Shown here piece by piece: positions 1 to 8,258 of a DNA stretch of 64,000 nt. How positions within the stretch are numbered: position 1 is the stretch's first letter; every line of letters begins with the position of its first letter. The position numbers were made by a program, and so were the translations under genes. Under the pieces are notes generated by a model. It did not search any database. It was not told the DNA's origin and was given only the letters and a program-made list of their open reading frames with translations. Source of the DNA: Microbacterium sp. HD4P20 (lineage in GTDB: Bacteria; Actinomycetota; Actinomycetes; Actinomycetales; Microbacteriaceae); contig NZ_JAHZQZ020000022.1 of assembly GCF_019449275.2 (NCBI RefSeq), forward strand, positions 186,001-250,000. The letters run 5' to 3'.

Positions 1-246
1 ACAGTGCCTGGTCCCTCCGACAGCGCCAACCCGCCGCCCTCCAGCGAACCGCCGTGCGCCCACGCCACCCGCCGGCCCGAGTGGCGAGGAACGAGCGTGC
101 GGACACCTCCACTCAGGACCCTGCCCAACCTTCCGACGCCCCCTCATCCCCGCCGGTCGAGGAGCGAAGAACGAGCGCATCGAGAACCGCGCACTCGACT
201 GTCCCGTGAGCTCACGGCGGAGATCGCGACACGGCATCGGTCTCCA
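1..246. other. Non-coding left flank
   Basis: No convincing gene is seen. An open frame crosses 4-726, but it is low-complexity, Arg/Ser/Pro-rich and continues through three parS sites, so I take it as a GC-rich chance frame. The conserved actinobacterial neighbours parA and parB, normally beside rsmG, are not here and may lie left of base 1. Confidence 0.5.
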
Positions 247-260
247 GTTTCACGTGAAAC
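247..260. promoter_or_regulatory. parS site 1
   Basis: Perfect 14-bp palindrome GTTTCACGTGAAAC, the core of the bacterial chromosomal parS consensus bound by ParB. First copy of the tandem cluster near oriC. Confidence 0.93.
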
Positions 261-332
261 ATTGGGCCTCCGCGCACGCTGGGGTCGTCCTCAAGCGTCG
301 CGTGCGCGTTGCATTGGGAGCGTCACGTTCTC

Positions 333-346
333 GTTTCACGTGAAAC
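333..346. promoter_or_regulatory. parS site 2
   Basis: Perfect GTTTCACGTGAAAC palindrome, 86 bp after site 1, at the same place in the duplicated unit. Confidence 0.93.
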
Positions 347-420
347 ACTCGACCTCCGCGCGCACGCTGGGGTCGTCCTCAAGCGTCGCGTACGCGTCGC
401 ATTGGAAGCGCCACGCTCTC

Positions 421-434
421 GTTTCACGTGAAAC
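421..434. promoter_or_regulatory. parS site 3
   Basis: Perfect GTTTCACGTGAAAC palindrome, 88 bp after site 2. The sequence after it diverges from the repeat unit. Confidence 0.93.
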
Positions 435-709
435 ATCCATCGTCGAGGCCGCCACCGTTCGCCGCACAGAGCCGACGCGTACAACATGGCGACCACGCGA
501 CAGGGAACGTGTGCTGGTCCTGGGTGGGAGCGTGTCAACGCGGAAGCCCAACACCTTCAAGCCACTGTCGATTCTTCCGTCGCGCACTTGCCTGTCCCGT
601 GCCCGCGATGGGTGGGGTCTAGGCGCGCAGAGTCGTCGGTTCTGTGCGAGCGCCGGTCCGCTGGGCGCGCGCGTCGCCACCAAGACGCGGCCCTGCTACG
701 TCGCCGTCC
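435..709. other. Non-coding stretch between the parS array and the GIY-YIG gene
   Basis: GC-rich and without a recognisable gene, RNA or hairpin. Open frames here have no recognisable family features. Confidence 0.4.
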
Positions 710-1000
710 TCACGCACGCTCACTGAACTGCTTCCTGCTGAGGGTCGGCAGTTGCTCCGGAGTTCCGCTAACGAACGCGAGCCGCTTCGCGCGGCCCCAT
801 CGCTGTACTTGTTCTTCACGCAGGTAGGCGTCGTCGATGCGGGCGAAGGTCTCGACATAGACGAGTCGGGCGGGGCGACGAGTTTGCGTGTGCTCGGCGC
901 CTTCTCCGTCGTGGTGCTGTGCGAGACGGCGTCCGAGATTCCGGGTGCTTCCCACAGAGAACGAGCGATCGGCGCATTCGAGAATGCACATGCAGTTCAT
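710..1000 (-). CDS. GIY-YIG-like small protein, catalytic tyrosines degenerate
   Basis: A 96-residue product starting MNCMCILECAD. It follows the layout of short GIY-YIG (YhbQ/UvrC-N-like) proteins: an opening strand (CMCILECADRSFSVGSTRNL), the RRLAQHH segment, LVYVETF, an REEQVQRWGRAKR helix holding the usual Glu, and LPTLSRK near the end. The first motif, usually VYIL or similar, reads MCIL, and the second, usually YVG, reads SVG. Both tyrosines expected at the active site are therefore Cys and Ser, so nuclease activity is doubtful. The frame is open further upstream, but that part is low-complexity and crosses a parS site. The gene lies alone among parS sites, on the same strand as rsmG. 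Confidence 0.65.
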   Translation of the reverse strand: MNCMCILECADRSFSVGSTRNLGRRLAQHHDGEGAEHTQTRRPARLVYVETFARIDDAYLREEQVQRWGRAKRLAFVSGTPEQLPTLSRKQFSERA

Positions 1001-1374
1001 CGTCCGATCCTGTGCCCTGCGAGTGTGCCGCTTCGTCGGGTACGAGCGAGCCTGGAAACGGGCATGGGCCGATGAGTGGGGAGGAGCGGCGCCCGTTGCG
1101 CACGAGGGCCACTGACTGCCCGTCCCCCGCTCGGCAGCGGGCGGTGCCGACCACTGTGCCGTCACGCGACGGATCTCGATATGCTCACCCCTCGCTGCTC
1201 GATCAGCGGGATAGGGAGGTGGGCCGGCCTCACCGAACAACGCAGGGCCAGCACCGTCTACTCGACTTCCGACGGAGCGCCGCCAGACCGGATCTCGTCG
1301 CGCTCCTTCGCGCGCCTCGTTCGGCGTGCTCGAAAGATTGGTTCCCAGGTCGGGCCGTCGGCACACCATCGTGG

Positions 1375-1388
1375 GTTTCACGTGAAAG
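1375..1388. promoter_or_regulatory. parS-like site 4 (one mismatch)
   Basis: GTTTCACGTGAAAG matches the parS palindrome at 13 of 14 positions; the last C is G. Confidence 0.8.
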
Positions 1389-1534
1389 ATCCCCCAACAA
1401 TCCTTGCCGACCAGGCGAGGCACCCGCACGATCCGGCCGCCGGCAGCTGGACCTCGATGGAGCAGCTGCCCCTCGCTCGTCGTTGGGCCCAAAGACCGTC
1501 GCCCGAGCATGGGCGATCGTGCCCTCTCCAATGG

Positions 1535-1548
1535 GTTTCACGTGAAAC
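1535..1548. promoter_or_regulatory. parS site 5
   Basis: Perfect GTTTCACGTGAAAC palindrome, 160 bp from site 4. Both sites are preceded by gg, but the flanks are otherwise unrelated to the tandem units at 247-434. Confidence 0.93.
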
Positions 1549-1662
1549 ATCGATGCGACGCTACGCCGGGAACGTCTCGGGTGGGCAACACCCAACAGGC
1601 ACGAACCGCAGCCGCCGGCCTGCCACGCGCGCGCCGGTTCGGGAAACGAGTCCTGTCGACGC

Positions 1663-2286
1663 TCAGCGCACGGTGGCGCGGATCACTCGCGATGGCTCGT
1701 CGAGGAGGTCGGCGCCCACCACTTCGACGCGAGCGTTCGTCACCTTGAACTTGCGCAGCTGCTTCTCCGCAGCGTCGATCTCGTTCGTCGCGGCGGCGCC
1801 CTTGAGAAGGATCAGCTCACCGCCGTCGCGTACCAGGGGAGCGGTGATCGGGACGAGCGTGCGCAGCGCGCTGACGGCACGCGCAGTCACCGCGTCGAGG
1901 GAGGGTCCACGCTTCCAATCCTCCGCACGAGCACGCACGACCTCCACGTTCGACAGGGCAAGTGCATCAACTTGCTCGGCGAGCCACGCCACACGCCGTT
2001 CCATCGGCTCGATCAGCACCCACTCGACGTCCGGGCGGGCGATCGCCAGCACGAGACCCGGCAGACCGGCACCCGATCCGACATCTCCGACACGGCCCGA
2101 GAACAGCGGGGCGATGACCGCGCTGTTCAGGATGTGTCGCGACCACAACCGCGGCGGCTCCAGCGGGCCGATCAGGCCACGCTCCTCGCCGTGACGACCC
2201 AAGGCATCGGCGAACTGCCGTGCCAGGTGTATACGGTCGCCGAAGACTGTGCCGGCGGCGTCGGGTTCCTGCTCGATCTCCGTCAT
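1663..2286 (-). CDS. rsmG: 16S rRNA (guanine-N7) methyltransferase RsmG
   Basis: A 207-residue SAM-dependent methyltransferase that, in this family, methylates N7 of the guanosine at E. coli position 527 in the 530 loop of 16S rRNA. The glycine-rich SAM motif DVGSGAGLPG is at residues 68-77, preceded by the family segment LWSRHILNS and followed by an acidic strand end (VLIEP). Loss of this enzyme is known to give low-level streptomycin resistance. The next gene upstream is jag; the 21-bp gap is almost wholly a parS site, and no strong ribosome-binding site is visible. Its place next to the origin is standard for bacteria. Confidence 0.95.
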   Translation of the reverse strand: MTEIEQEPDAAGTVFGDRIHLARQFADALGRHGEERGLIGPLEPPRLWSRHILNSAVIAPLFSGRVGDVGSGAGLPGLVLAIARPDVEWVLIEPMERRVAWLAEQVDALALSNVEVVRARAEDWKRGPSLDAVTARAVSALRTLVPITAPLVRDGGELILLKGAAATNEIDAAEKQLRKFKVTNARVEVVGADLLDEPSRVIRATVR

Positions 2287-2290
2287 GAAT

Positions 2291-2304
2291 GTTTCACGTG
2301 AAAC
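2291..2304. promoter_or_regulatory. parS site 6, in the jag-rsmG gap
   Basis: Perfect GTTTCACGTGAAAC ending 4 bp before the rsmG start codon. It fills the short gap between jag and rsmG, where a ribosome-binding site would normally be. Confidence 0.92.
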
Positions 2305-2307
2305 GCG

Positions 2308-2823
2308 TCAGGCGCGACGGATCACGGTGTGGCGGTCAGCGCCGTCACCGTACGACTCCGACACGAATCCACGTTCGGCGACGATGTCATGGACGAGCTT
2401 TCGCTCGTAGCTGGACATCGCGGGGAGGGAGGCCTGAGAAGCACCGTCCTCGAGCCGATCGATGGCACGTCCGACAAGCTGTTCCAGCTGACGCTGACGT
2501 GTGTCGCGTGAACCGCCGACATCGAGGATCAAGCGTGAGAATCGACCCGTGCGGTTCTGCACCGCGATTCGGGTCAGCTCCTGCAGCGCCTGCACCGTGT
2601 CGGGATCAGCGATGAGCGACACCGACCCGCCTTCGGGGGCCTGCACCGAGACGTAGGCACGCCCGGCACGCACGTCGAGGTCGAGGTCACCATCGATGTC
2701 TGCGATGTCGAGCAGGCCTTCGATGAAGTCGGCCGCCACGTCGCCTTCCTCTTCGAGCTGCTCAGCGGTGGCGGGTGCGCGGTCGACGGAAGTATCGACG
2801 GAGTAGTCGGGTGACGTGCTCAT
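2308..2823 (-). CDS. jag: Jag/KhpB-type single-stranded nucleic-acid-binding protein
   Basis: A 171-residue protein with the two-domain Jag plan: an acidic N-terminus, a central KH-like region (about residues 30-107) and a C-terminal R3H domain with MSSYERKLVHDIVAE. Related proteins (KhpB/EloR) bind RNA and influence cell elongation in other bacteria; the role here is inferred. It sits in the usual yidC-jag-rsmG order and is probably cotranscribed with yidC, whose stop is 35 bp upstream. Confidence 0.9.
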   Translation of the reverse strand: MSTSPDYSVDTSVDRAPATAEQLEEEGDVAADFIEGLLDIADIDGDLDLDVRAGRAYVSVQAPEGGSVSLIADPDTVQALQELTRIAVQNRTGRFSRLILDVGGSRDTRQRQLEQLVGRAIDRLEDGASQASLPAMSSYERKLVHDIVAERGFVSESYGDGADRHTVIRRA

Positions 2824-2858
2824 GGAGTCATCCTCGGGGTGTGAGAAGGGAGGGGAAT

Positions 2859-3995
2859 TCAGGATGCCGAACCAGAGGCGCCGGGGGACCCGGTCGCTCC
2901 GTCCTTGGGCGCCGACCCACCGGGCTTCGGTGTCTGCTTCTGCGCCTGCTTCTTCGCGCGCTGCTTGCCGACCGGCTGCTGGCGCTTGGGAGCCGCGGCC
3001 CGCGCACGCTCGGCCTCCTCGAGAAGGCGCTGCTGCTCGGCCTGGTACTTCTCCATCGGCACGACCTTGCCCTGCGCGTCGATCGCCTTGCCCTTACGCG
3101 CCAGGCGCTCTTCGCGTGCCTTCGCGGCATCCGAACCGGGGGTCGGCATCTCACGGATCACCAGGAACTGCTGCCCCATGGTCCACAGGTTCGACACGAA
3201 CCAGTAGATGACCACACCGAGCGGGAAGAAGACACCCGAGAAGACGAAGGCGAACGGCAAGACGTAGAGCATGATCTTCTGCATCTGGTACGCCTGGCCG
3301 GTCTTGGCCTCGGGGGAGAGGTTCTTCGAAATGATCTGCAGCTGGGTGAAGAACTGCGACGCGATCATCAGCACGACCAGCGTCAGCAGGATCACGATCG
3401 CCGCCGTGTTGCCCGTCTCGAACGCCTGGATGAGCGTCTCGTGCAGCGACGCGACACCGAAGAGCTTGGCGTTGTAGAACTCCGCCGTCAGCTCGGCGCT
3501 GAGGAGCCCGACGCCACCGATTCCGTCGTCGTAGTGCCGCGTGACGTCGTTCAACACACTGAACAGCGCGAAGAACACCGGCATCTGAACCAGGAGTGGC
3601 AGACAGCTCGACACCGGCGTGGTGCCGTGCTTCTTGTACAGCGCCATCGTCTCGCGGCTCATCGCCTCACGCGAGAGCTGGTCCTTCTTGCCGCGGTACT
3701 TCTCTTGAACTTTCCGCAGTTCAGGAGCGATTTCCATCATCTTCCGCTGGCTCTTGATCTGCCGCACGAAGAGCGGGATCATCGCCGAACGCACGACGAT
3801 CACGAGGCCGACGATCGCAAGCACCCACGTGATGCCATCGGCAGGTGGCATGCCGATCGCGGTGAACAGCCAGTGCCAGAAGACGAGGACGGCCTCGACC
3901 AGCCACTTCAACGGCCACAGGATGGTTCCGATGAGATCGAATCCACCCGCCGGTGGCGGCGTCGGGGAGGGGGTGGAGGCCAGCAAGAGATCCAT
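2859..3995 (-). CDS. yidC: Membrane protein insertase YidC (Oxa1 family)
   Basis: A 378-residue polytopic membrane protein that inserts and folds inner-membrane proteins with or without SecYEG. A first hydrophobic segment is followed by the cytoplasmic loop (RQIKSQRKMMEI to YKKHGTTPVSSCLP), the signature LLVQMPVFFALFSVL, and later segments around LTLVVLMIASQFF and the VLPFAFVFSGVFFPLGVVIYW stretch. The last 80 or so residues form a long basic, Lys/Gln/Pro-rich cytoplasmic tail, typical of actinobacterial YidC and thought to contact ribosomes. It is flanked by yidD and jag in the canonical operon. Confidence 0.95.
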   Translation of the reverse strand: MDLLLASTPSPTPPPAGGFDLIGTILWPLKWLVEAVLVFWHWLFTAIGMPPADGITWVLAIVGLVIVVRSAMIPLFVRQIKSQRKMMEIAPELRKVQEKYRGKKDQLSREAMSRETMALYKKHGTTPVSSCLPLLVQMPVFFALFSVLNDVTRHYDDGIGGVGLLSAELTAEFYNAKLFGVASLHETLIQAFETGNTAAIVILLTLVVLMIASQFFTQLQIISKNLSPEAKTGQAYQMQKIMLYVLPFAFVFSGVFFPLGVVIYWFVSNLWTMGQQFLVIREMPTPGSDAAKAREERLARKGKAIDAQGKVVPMEKYQAEQQRLLEEAERARAAAPKRQQPVGKQRAKKQAQKQTPKPGGSAPKDGATGSPGASGSAS

Positions 3996-4003
3996 GCGGC
4001 GGA

Positions 4004-4360
4004 TCAGTCCTTTCCGGTGGGGGCGGGCACGACGAAACCGTGGCGGGTCAGCGCGTGCCGGAAGTTCTTGTGCGCGGGGACGTCATCCACGCCGCCGGCG
4101 GCCCAGGGGTGGCAGCGGGCGATGCGGCGCGCCGTAAGCGCCGACCCGATGACGGCACCATGCTGCTGGACCGCGCCGACGGCGTAGGCCGAGCACGACG
4201 GGTAGTACTTGCACACGTCGCCGTAGGTGTGGGAGATCGTCGCACGGTAGCCGTGGAGAAGAGCGAGCGCAGCATTGCGGGGGAGAAGCGGGATGCTGCG
4301 CAGCACACCGGATGCCTCGAACCTGGCATCGCCGAGGGCATAGGCCGGGAGGACGCTCAT
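4004..4360 (-). CDS. yidD: Membrane protein insertion efficiency factor YidD
   Basis: A 118-residue protein with the family signatures CKYYPSCSAYAVGAVQQHG and, near the C-terminus, RCHPWAAGGVDDVP. YidD is a small peripheral membrane protein that assists YidC-dependent insertion. I chose the start at 4360 because its ATG overlaps the rnpA stop as ATGA, implying coupled translation; an alternative ATG lies seven codons upstream inside rnpA. The stop is 8 bp from the yidC start. Confidence 0.93.
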   Translation of the reverse strand: MSVLPAYALGDARFEASGVLRSIPLLPRNAALALLHGYRATISHTYGDVCKYYPSCSAYAVGAVQQHGAVIGSALTARRIARCHPWAAGGVDDVPAHKNFRHALTRHGFVVPAPTGKD

Positions 4361-4692
4361 GCTGCTCTCCGTTCGAGACACCGTGACACTTCGTCCCGCA
4401 GGTCTGCGAACGAGGCCGTGGCAGCGCTCGGAAGCGCACGGATGACGACCTCGTTGCCGTCAGCCACGGACGACAGGGACTCCGCGCACACGGCCTTGAG
4501 CCGTCGGCGGATCGTGTTGCGCACCACAGCGCCTCCCACCTGACGACTCACGATGAAACCGAACCGCGCCGGACCCGAGGTCTCGACGCGGTTCACGTAG
4601 GTGATGGTGTGCGCTCCGGCGCAACGACGTCCCCGACGGACGACGGCCTTGTATTCCGTCCCGCGGGTGAGTCGATTCGGCCTCGCGAGCAC
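4357..4692 (-). CDS. rnpA: Ribonuclease P protein component
   Basis: A 111-residue basic protein that forms the protein subunit of RNase P, which trims the 5' leader of precursor tRNAs. The RNR motif is seen in VVRNTIRRRLKAV, and the N-terminus MLARPNRLTRGTEYKAVVRRG is typical. It lies 8 bp after rpmH and overlaps yidD, the usual rpmH-rnpA-yidD arrangement. Confidence 0.95.
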   Translation of the reverse strand: MLARPNRLTRGTEYKAVVRRGRRCAGAHTITYVNRVETSGPARFGFIVSRQVGGAVVRNTIRRRLKAVCAESLSSVADGNEVVIRALPSAATASFADLRDEVSRCLERRAA

Positions 4693-4700
4693 CGCTCGGG

Positions 4701-4838
4701 TCAGGCCGAGAGCTCGGTGCGCCCCTTGGAGCGACGAGCCGAGAGGATGGCGCGGCCGGCGCGGGTGCGCATGCGGGCGCGGAAACCGTGCTTCTTGGCG
4801 CGGCGGCGGTTATTGGGCTGGAAGGTGCGCTTGGTCAT
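4701..4838 (-). CDS. rpmH: 50S ribosomal protein L34
   Basis: A 45-codon gene encoding a highly basic protein beginning [19 protein letters not shown] and ending GRTELSA, a full-length bacterial L34. It sits between rnpA and the dnaA promoter region and is transcribed away from dnaA, a nearly universal arrangement at bacterial origins. Confidence 0.97.
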   Translation of the reverse strand: MTKRTFQPNNRRRAKKHGFRARMRTRAGRAILSARRSKGRTELSA

Positions 4839-5146
4839 GGGATTTCTTCCGATCAGGTGTCACCGGGACGCTCGAGACCGGGGACGCTCTTACAAAGGGA
4901 CTGCCGCGAAGGCACAAGTCAACCGATTAAGGCTACGTCGAGTCGCCCGATAACTCAAACCGAGTCAGGAACGTGTCATTATGCCCCCAATCGCGAACTC
5001 GGCGTGGCAGTGACACGCGGGCCGGTCCTACAGTGGAGTTTGCTCGCGCGACGCCCGCTGACTAGCGTGGCTCCGGCAGTTATCCACAGGCCAGGTCACG
5101 GCGATTCCGCGGCACCCGGTGGAATCATCAACAACCCGGGGGGGCC
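4839..5146. promoter_or_regulatory. Divergent rpmH/dnaA promoter region with a DnaA box
   Basis: About 308 bp between the divergent rpmH and dnaA genes. It is visibly less GC-rich than its surroundings and holds one perfect DnaA box, TTATCCACA, at 5080-5088, about 60 bp before the dnaA start, consistent with autoregulation of dnaA. Individual promoter elements are not assigned. Confidence 0.75.
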
Positions 5147-6592
5147 ATGTCACCGCACGAAGTCCCAGACGTCCCAGTCTGGTCAGCCGTGCTCGAAGAA
5201 CTCGTGAACGACGAGCGGATCACCCCGCAGCTTCACGGATTCCTCAGCCTCGCCGTTCCACAGGGCGTCATGGGAGGCACCCTCTATCTGGATGTGCCGA
5301 ACGACCTGACGGCCGCGCAGTTCACCAAGCGCATGCGGGCACCCATCATGGAGGCCCTTTCCCGGGTCGAGCAGGATGGGCAGAATCCGGCGTCCACCTT
5401 CCGCGTGGTCGTGAACCCCGACCTCGCCGATGCGCATCTGAGTGCTCCCATCTCGATCCAGTCCGGCGCACTCTCCGGCGGCCACCCCGCTCCGGCCTCC
5501 GGGTCGGTCGGACGCCCGCCGCTGGACGCGCCGGCTGAGCCCGCATCCGTCTCGCGAAGCGATACCCGCCTCAACCCCAAGTACACATTCGACAACTTCG
5601 TCATCGGCCAGTCCAACCGCTTCGCACATGCCGCCGCGGTAGCGGTGGCAGAGGCTCCTGCAAAGGCGTACAACCCGCTGTTCATCTACGGCGACTCCGG
5701 TCTGGGCAAGACACACCTTCTGCACGCCATCGGCGACTACGCCATCAGTCTCTACGCGGGCATCAAGGTGCGGTACGTGTCCAGCGAGGAGTTCACGAAC
5801 GACTTCATCAACTCGATCGCCAACAACCGCGGTTCGGCATTCCAGGCGCGGTATCGGGATGTCGACATCCTGCTGATCGACGACATCCAGTTCCTGCAGG
5901 GCCGCGCCGAGACGCAAGAGGCGTTCTTCCACACGTTCAATCAGCTGCACGACCACGACAAGCAGGTCGTGATCACGAGCGACGTGCCGCCCAAACACCT
6001 CACCGGCTTCGAGGACCGCATGCGCAGCCGGTTCGAGTGGGGCCTCATCACCGATGTGCAGGCGCCCGACCTCGAGACCCGCATCGCGATCCTGCGCAAG
6101 AAGGCGCAGTCCGAGCGGCTGCACATCCCCGATGAGGTGCTCGAGTACATCGCAACGGTGGTCTCGAGCAACATCCGAGAGCTCGAGGGTGCGCTCATCC
6201 GTGTCTCGGCCTTCGCCAGCCTGAACCGCTCGACGCTCGACATGTCGCTGGCCCAGACGGTGCTGCGCGACATCGTCGATCAAGATGACGCCAACGTCAT
6301 CTCGCCGACCGACATCATCACGGCGACCGCCGCATACTTCAAGCTGACAGTCGACGACCTGTACGGTTCGAGCCGGTCGCAGTCGGTCGCCACGGCGCGA
6401 CAGATCGCGATGTATCTCTGCCGTGAGCGGACGAGTCTGTCGCTGCCCAAGATCGGCCAGCTGTTCGGAAACCGCGATCACACCACGGTGATGTACGCCT
6501 ATAAGAAGATCAGCGACCTAATGAAAGAGCGCCGCTCGATCTACAACCAGGTCTCCGAGATCACCACGCAGCTCGGCCGTAACGGCCGCTGA
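5147..6592 (+). CDS. dnaA: Chromosomal replication initiator DnaA
   Basis: A 481-residue AAA+ protein that binds DnaA boxes and opens oriC. Domain I spans roughly residues 1-90 ([18 protein letters not shown]), a Pro/Ala/Ser-rich domain II follows, then the ATPase domain with Walker [10 protein letters not shown] near residue 182 and Walker [13 protein letters not shown] near 242. The C-terminal DNA-binding domain carries the family signature [12 protein letters not shown] near 445. The ATG start gives the usual N-terminus. DnaA boxes lie on both sides of the gene, supporting autoregulation and origin function. Confidence 0.98.
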   Translation: MSPHEVPDVPVWSAVLEELVNDERITPQLHGFLSLAVPQGVMGGTLYLDVPNDLTAAQFTKRMRAPIMEALSRVEQDGQNPASTFRVVVNPDLADAHLSAPISIQSGALSGGHPAPASGSVGRPPLDAPAEPASVSRSDTRLNPKYTFDNFVIGQSNRFAHAAAVAVAEAPAKAYNPLFIYGDSGLGKTHLLHAIGDYAISLYAGIKVRYVSSEEFTNDFINSIANNRGSAFQARYRDVDILLIDDIQFLQGRAETQEAFFHTFNQLHDHDKQVVITSDVPPKHLTGFEDRMRSRFEWGLITDVQAPDLETRIAILRKKAQSERLHIPDEVLEYIATVVSSNIRELEGALIRVSAFASLNRSTLDMSLAQTVLRDIVDQDDANVISPTDIITATAAYFKLTVDDLYGSSRSQSVATARQIAMYLCRERTSLSLPKIGQLFGNRDHTTVMYAYKKISDLMKERRSIYNQVSEITTQLGRNGR

Positions 6593-7037
6593 CCGGACCC
6601 CGCGGCATATGCCGCAAGAAGTCCTTGACACCAGTGACCGACGGGGCCATCATTCGCGTTCTGCACAGTGTGGAAAACCTGTGGATAACTCCTCGCGGCT
6701 GCGGAAACTGCTGTGAAGATCTGTCGACGCCCTGTGGATGGATTCCGGATGCCGCGGCCCACGGCATCCGCCATTCGACGTCCATCCGCAGCCGCTCCAC
6801 AACTCACACGGATGTGGTTTCGGTGTGCGGATTGGGATCGGCGGAGTTGTCCACAGTTTCCACAGCCGTTAACACCATGACAAAACTCTTTCTCATTGAA
6901 ACCGTTCGATCACCTTTACGTGGACAGAGCGGGCGGAGCCGAGCCTTCCCAGGACCGGGACTGGCAATCCGCAGAGGTGCCACTAGCATGAGAACCCCGA
7001 GCCCGCAGCCTGCGGGTCCGCTGCAGAGGGAGCGTTC
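6593..7037. other. oriC: Probable replication origin oriC
   Basis: The 445-bp dnaA-dnaN gap contains clustered DnaA boxes: TGTGGAAAA 6669-6677, perfect TGTGGATAA 6680-6688, TGTGGATGG 6733-6741, TTGTCCACA 6847-6855 and GTTTCCACA 6856-6864. A perfect 14-bp palindrome, GCGGCATATGCCGC, is at 6602-6615 just after dnaA. A relatively AT-rich stretch around 6875-6920 (acaaaactctttctcattga) could be the unwinding element. The dnaA-dnaN gap is the usual origin site in actinobacteria, and gene orientation switches here. Confidence 0.88.
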
Positions 7038-8186
7038 GTGAAGTTCCACGTCAATCGCGATGTGTTCAGCGAAGCCGTATCGTTCGTCGTCAAGCTCCTC
7101 CCGCAGCGCAACCCGCAGCCGATCCTCGCCGGCGTGCTGATCGAGGCATCCGCCGATGGCCTGTCCCTGGCGGCGTTCGACTACGAAGCATCGGCGCGCA
7201 CCACGATCGAGGCGACCGTCGACGAGCCCGGCACGATCCTCGTGCACGGCCGACTCCTGTCCGACATCGCCAGCCGGCTTCCGAACGCACCGGTCGAGAT
7301 CGCGGTCGATGAAGACAACGGCATCCTCCTCACCTGCGGTTCTGCACGATTCACGCTCGCATCCATGCCGGTGCAGGAGTATCCCGCGATCCCAGAGGTC
7401 TCAGGCGACTCGGGTCTTGTGCCCGGCGAGGACTTCGCCACGGCGATCGCGCAGGTCGCGTTCGCCGCATCGCGCGACGACGTCACTCCGGTGCTCACGG
7501 GCGTTCAGCTCGAAGTGTCGGGCACGAGCCTCAGCCTCGTCGCGACCGACCGCTACCGGGTGGCCTTGCGAGAGATCCCGTGGGACGGCGGCGGCACCGC
7601 TTCGGACGAGTCCACCACCGCGCTCGTGCCGGCCCGCACCCTGACCGAGGTCGGCAAGACGTTCGCCCACGGCGGCGACATCTCGATCGCCTTCTCGGGT
7701 ACCGGCGATCGCGAGATCATCGCGTTCACGGCGGGCAACAAGACCGTCACGTCGCTGCTGATCAAGGGCAACTTCCCGCCCGTGCGACGACTGTTCCCCG
7801 AGCAGACCGAGCACCACGCGGTCGTGAACACCGCCGATCTCGCCGAGGCGGTGCGGCGCGTGTCTCTCGTGCTCGACCGTTCGGCGCCGCTGCGGTTCAC
7901 CTTCACCACGGATGCCGTGTCGATGGATGCCTCGGGCACCGAGCAGGCACGGGCGACCGAGTCGGTCGACGCGAACCTCGTCGGCGAGGACGTCACGCTG
8001 GGCCTGAACCCGCAGTATCTGCTCGAGTCGCTCGGCGCGGTCAAGAGCGAGTTCGTCCGCATCACGTTCACCTCGAGCGAGAACGCCAACAAGCTGAGCC
8101 CCGTGCTGATCACCCCGCAGACCTCGGTCGACCGGGCCGAGGAGTCGTTCCGCTACCTGCTGCAGCCGAACCTGCTGCTCAGGTAG
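7038..8186 (+). CDS. dnaN: DNA polymerase III beta subunit (sliding clamp)
   Basis: A 382-residue clamp protein that encircles DNA and tethers replicative and repair polymerases. It begins MKFHVNRDVFSEAVSFVVKLLP from a GTG codon preceded by an AGAGGGAG ribosome-binding site, and contains three similar clamp folds; the last part has SPVLITP and ends FRYLLQPNLLLR. It lies directly after oriC. No gnd gene lies between dnaN and recF, unlike in many actinobacteria. Confidence 0.97.
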   Translation: MKFHVNRDVFSEAVSFVVKLLPQRNPQPILAGVLIEASADGLSLAAFDYEASARTTIEATVDEPGTILVHGRLLSDIASRLPNAPVEIAVDEDNGILLTCGSARFTLASMPVQEYPAIPEVSGDSGLVPGEDFATAIAQVAFAASRDDVTPVLTGVQLEVSGTSLSLVATDRYRVALREIPWDGGGTASDESTTALVPARTLTEVGKTFAHGGDISIAFSGTGDREIIAFTAGNKTVTSLLIKGNFPPVRRLFPEQTEHHAVVNTADLAEAVRRVSLVLDRSAPLRFTFTTDAVSMDASGTEQARATESVDANLVGEDVTLGLNPQYLLESLGAVKSEFVRITFTSSENANKLSPVLITPQTSVDRAEESFRYLLQPNLLLR

Positions 8187-8258
8187 CCGCGGCGCGGTCG
8201 GGTTCGGCCGCGAGCACGAGCCAGGCGAAACGTCGCACACTCGAACTAGGCTGACGCA

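Larger units (their letters stand above)
247..434. repeat. Tandem repeat of about 87 bp, each unit starting with parS
   Basis: Two nearly identical units (247-332, 86 bp; 333-420, 88 bp) are followed by a third parS copy at 421-434. Each unit begins with the 14-bp parS palindrome and then carries the same run, recognisable as cctccgcg, cacgctggggtcgtcctc and aagcgtcgcg, ending in cgctctcg or cgttctcg. The units differ by a few substitutions and 2 bp. A local duplication therefore multiplied the ParB sites. Confidence 0.9.
1001..1662. other. Intergenic region carrying two parS sites
   Basis: About 660 bp separates the GIY-YIG gene from rsmG. It contains the two parS copies at 1375 and 1535; I see no supported gene. 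Open frames on both strands here are shadows of each other with biased composition. Confidence 0.5.

Noticed and set aside
4-726. Long plus-strand open frame at the left edge
   Set aside because: Composition is Arg/Ser/Thr/Pro-rich without domains, and it runs through three parS repeats; overlapping frames of similar quality exist on the other strand.
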